From NCBI GenBank assembly GCA_030602675.1, contig JAUVZH010000213.1:1-5611 (forward strand): DNA of 5,611 bases, in the 5' to 3' direction. The notes beneath the pieces were generated by a model. The model made no database searches, had not been told where the DNA came from, and was given only the letters and a program-made list of their open reading frames with translations. A program made the translations under genes and the position numbers. Shown one piece after another: positions 5,268 through 5,611 of this stretch (position 1 is the stretch's first letter; each line of letters begins with the position of its first letter). This stretch comes from Candidatus Heimdallarchaeota archaeon (GTDB taxonomy: Archaea; Asgardarchaeota; Heimdallarchaeia; JABLTI01).

Positions 5268-5611
5268 ATGCCATTTACTCCCTTTCACCTAGGATTTGGC
5301 ATCTTTCTGTTTGCCCTTTGTCCTTATATCGATGCATTCGCAATTCTAATTGGGACGGTTATCATTGATATTGAAGGCATACTCTATATGTTATTTGGGA
5401 TTGGAGTACAACATGGGTATACGCATAGCCTATTGGGTGTGATGATTTATCTAATTCCTTGTTCAATCTTTAGCTGGTTAATTTATAAAATCAATCAAAA
5501 AATAACCAACAGAGAATACAAATTTAATATCCCTCTCTCATTGCTTTCAGGTTTCTTAGGGTTAATGTCTCATATTTTCTTTGATGGTTGTTTGTATCCT
5601 GAAATGAAAAC
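5268..5611 (+). CDS. YdjM/DUF457-like membrane-bound metal-dependent hydrolase homologue, C-terminus cut by window edge
   Basis: An open frame of 114 codons runs from the ATG at 5268 off the right edge; the rest is missing. The N-terminus MPFTPFHLGFG is the typical start of a family of small membrane proteins annotated as metal-dependent hydrolases, which fixes the start. Possible metal ligands are spaced as in that family: His7; Asp34 and Glu36 in VIIDIEG; His49 and His53 in QHGYTHSLLG; His102 and Asp106 in SHIFFDG. Hydrophobic segments lie near 8-19, 23-44, 53-73 and 89-105, separated by a basic loop (74-85, KINQKITNREYK). The name 'hydrolase' comes from the conserved His/Asp pattern, and the substrate is not known for close relatives. 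The family call is fairly sure. The gene sits downstream of a terminator and probably has its own leaderless message. Confidence 0.8.
   Translation, partial: MPFTPFHLGFGIFLFALCPYIDAFAILIGTVIIDIEGILYMLFGIGVQHGYTHSLLGVMIYLIPCSIFSWLIYKINQKITNREYKFNIPLSLLSGFLGLMSHIFFDGCLYPEMK

Noticed and set aside
1..5611. A defence island, biosynthetic cluster or mobile element
   Set aside because: No transposase, integrase, nuclease, toxin-antitoxin pair, long terminal repeats or spaced repeat array was seen. The genes are separated by 118-222 nt, most with their own promoter-like signals, and share no obvious pathway.

Overview
The window is AT-rich (roughly one third G+C by eye) and holds six protein-coding genes: two on the minus strand on the left and four on the plus strand on the right. 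The outermost two are cut by the window edges. The expression signals look archaeal. Several genes have an AT-rich TATA-like box centred about 20-30 nt from the start codon and little or no Shine-Dalgarno sequence, which fits leaderless transcripts; two others have a short GGAG or GGTGA element. The protein types also fit a mesophilic, AT-rich archaeon: an N-terminal MPFTPFH membrane 'hydrolase', a DUF998-like membrane protein with PERYDWRYEYISNLGG, and an acyltransferase beginning RIASLDFQRGLAI. An Asgard-type lineage is my best guess. It rests on family resemblance only, and no marker gene is present.

Layout. Positions 1-771 (minus) encode the N-terminal 257 residues of a multi-spanning HGSNAT/DUF1624-like membrane acyltransferase. 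It starts at GTG, so it is missed if only complete ATG ORFs are counted. Positions 890-1498 (minus) encode a RimJ/RimL-type GNAT acetyltransferase. A 222-nt divergent intergenic region with two small hairpins follows. Positions 1721-3121 (plus) encode a cyclic-amide amidohydrolase of the hydantoinase/dihydropyrimidinase/dihydroorotase/allantoinase superfamily with all metal ligands present. After a 206-nt gap, 3328-4266 (plus) encodes an extended-SDR NAD(P)-dependent epimerase/dehydratase. After a 151-nt gap, 4418-5143 (plus) encodes a six-helix DUF998-like membrane protein, followed by a clear hairpin-plus-T-tract terminator. From 5268 to the right edge runs the N-terminal part of a YdjM/DUF457-like membrane-bound metal-dependent hydrolase homologue.

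The plus-strand genes are separated by 124-206 nt and most have their own TATA-like box, so they look monocistronic rather than one operon. I see no shared pathway: the set combines a soluble amidohydrolase, a soluble SDR, a GNAT and three membrane proteins of poorly defined role. No mobile element, CRISPR array, rRNA or tRNA was seen. The most distinctive signal is a shared 14-nt pattern, TTGTGkTTnnnwTG, over the starts of three genes. It places two possible in-frame start codons exactly 9 nt apart, close to where the TATA boxes predict transcription to begin. I found no convincing evidence of a new multi-gene system.
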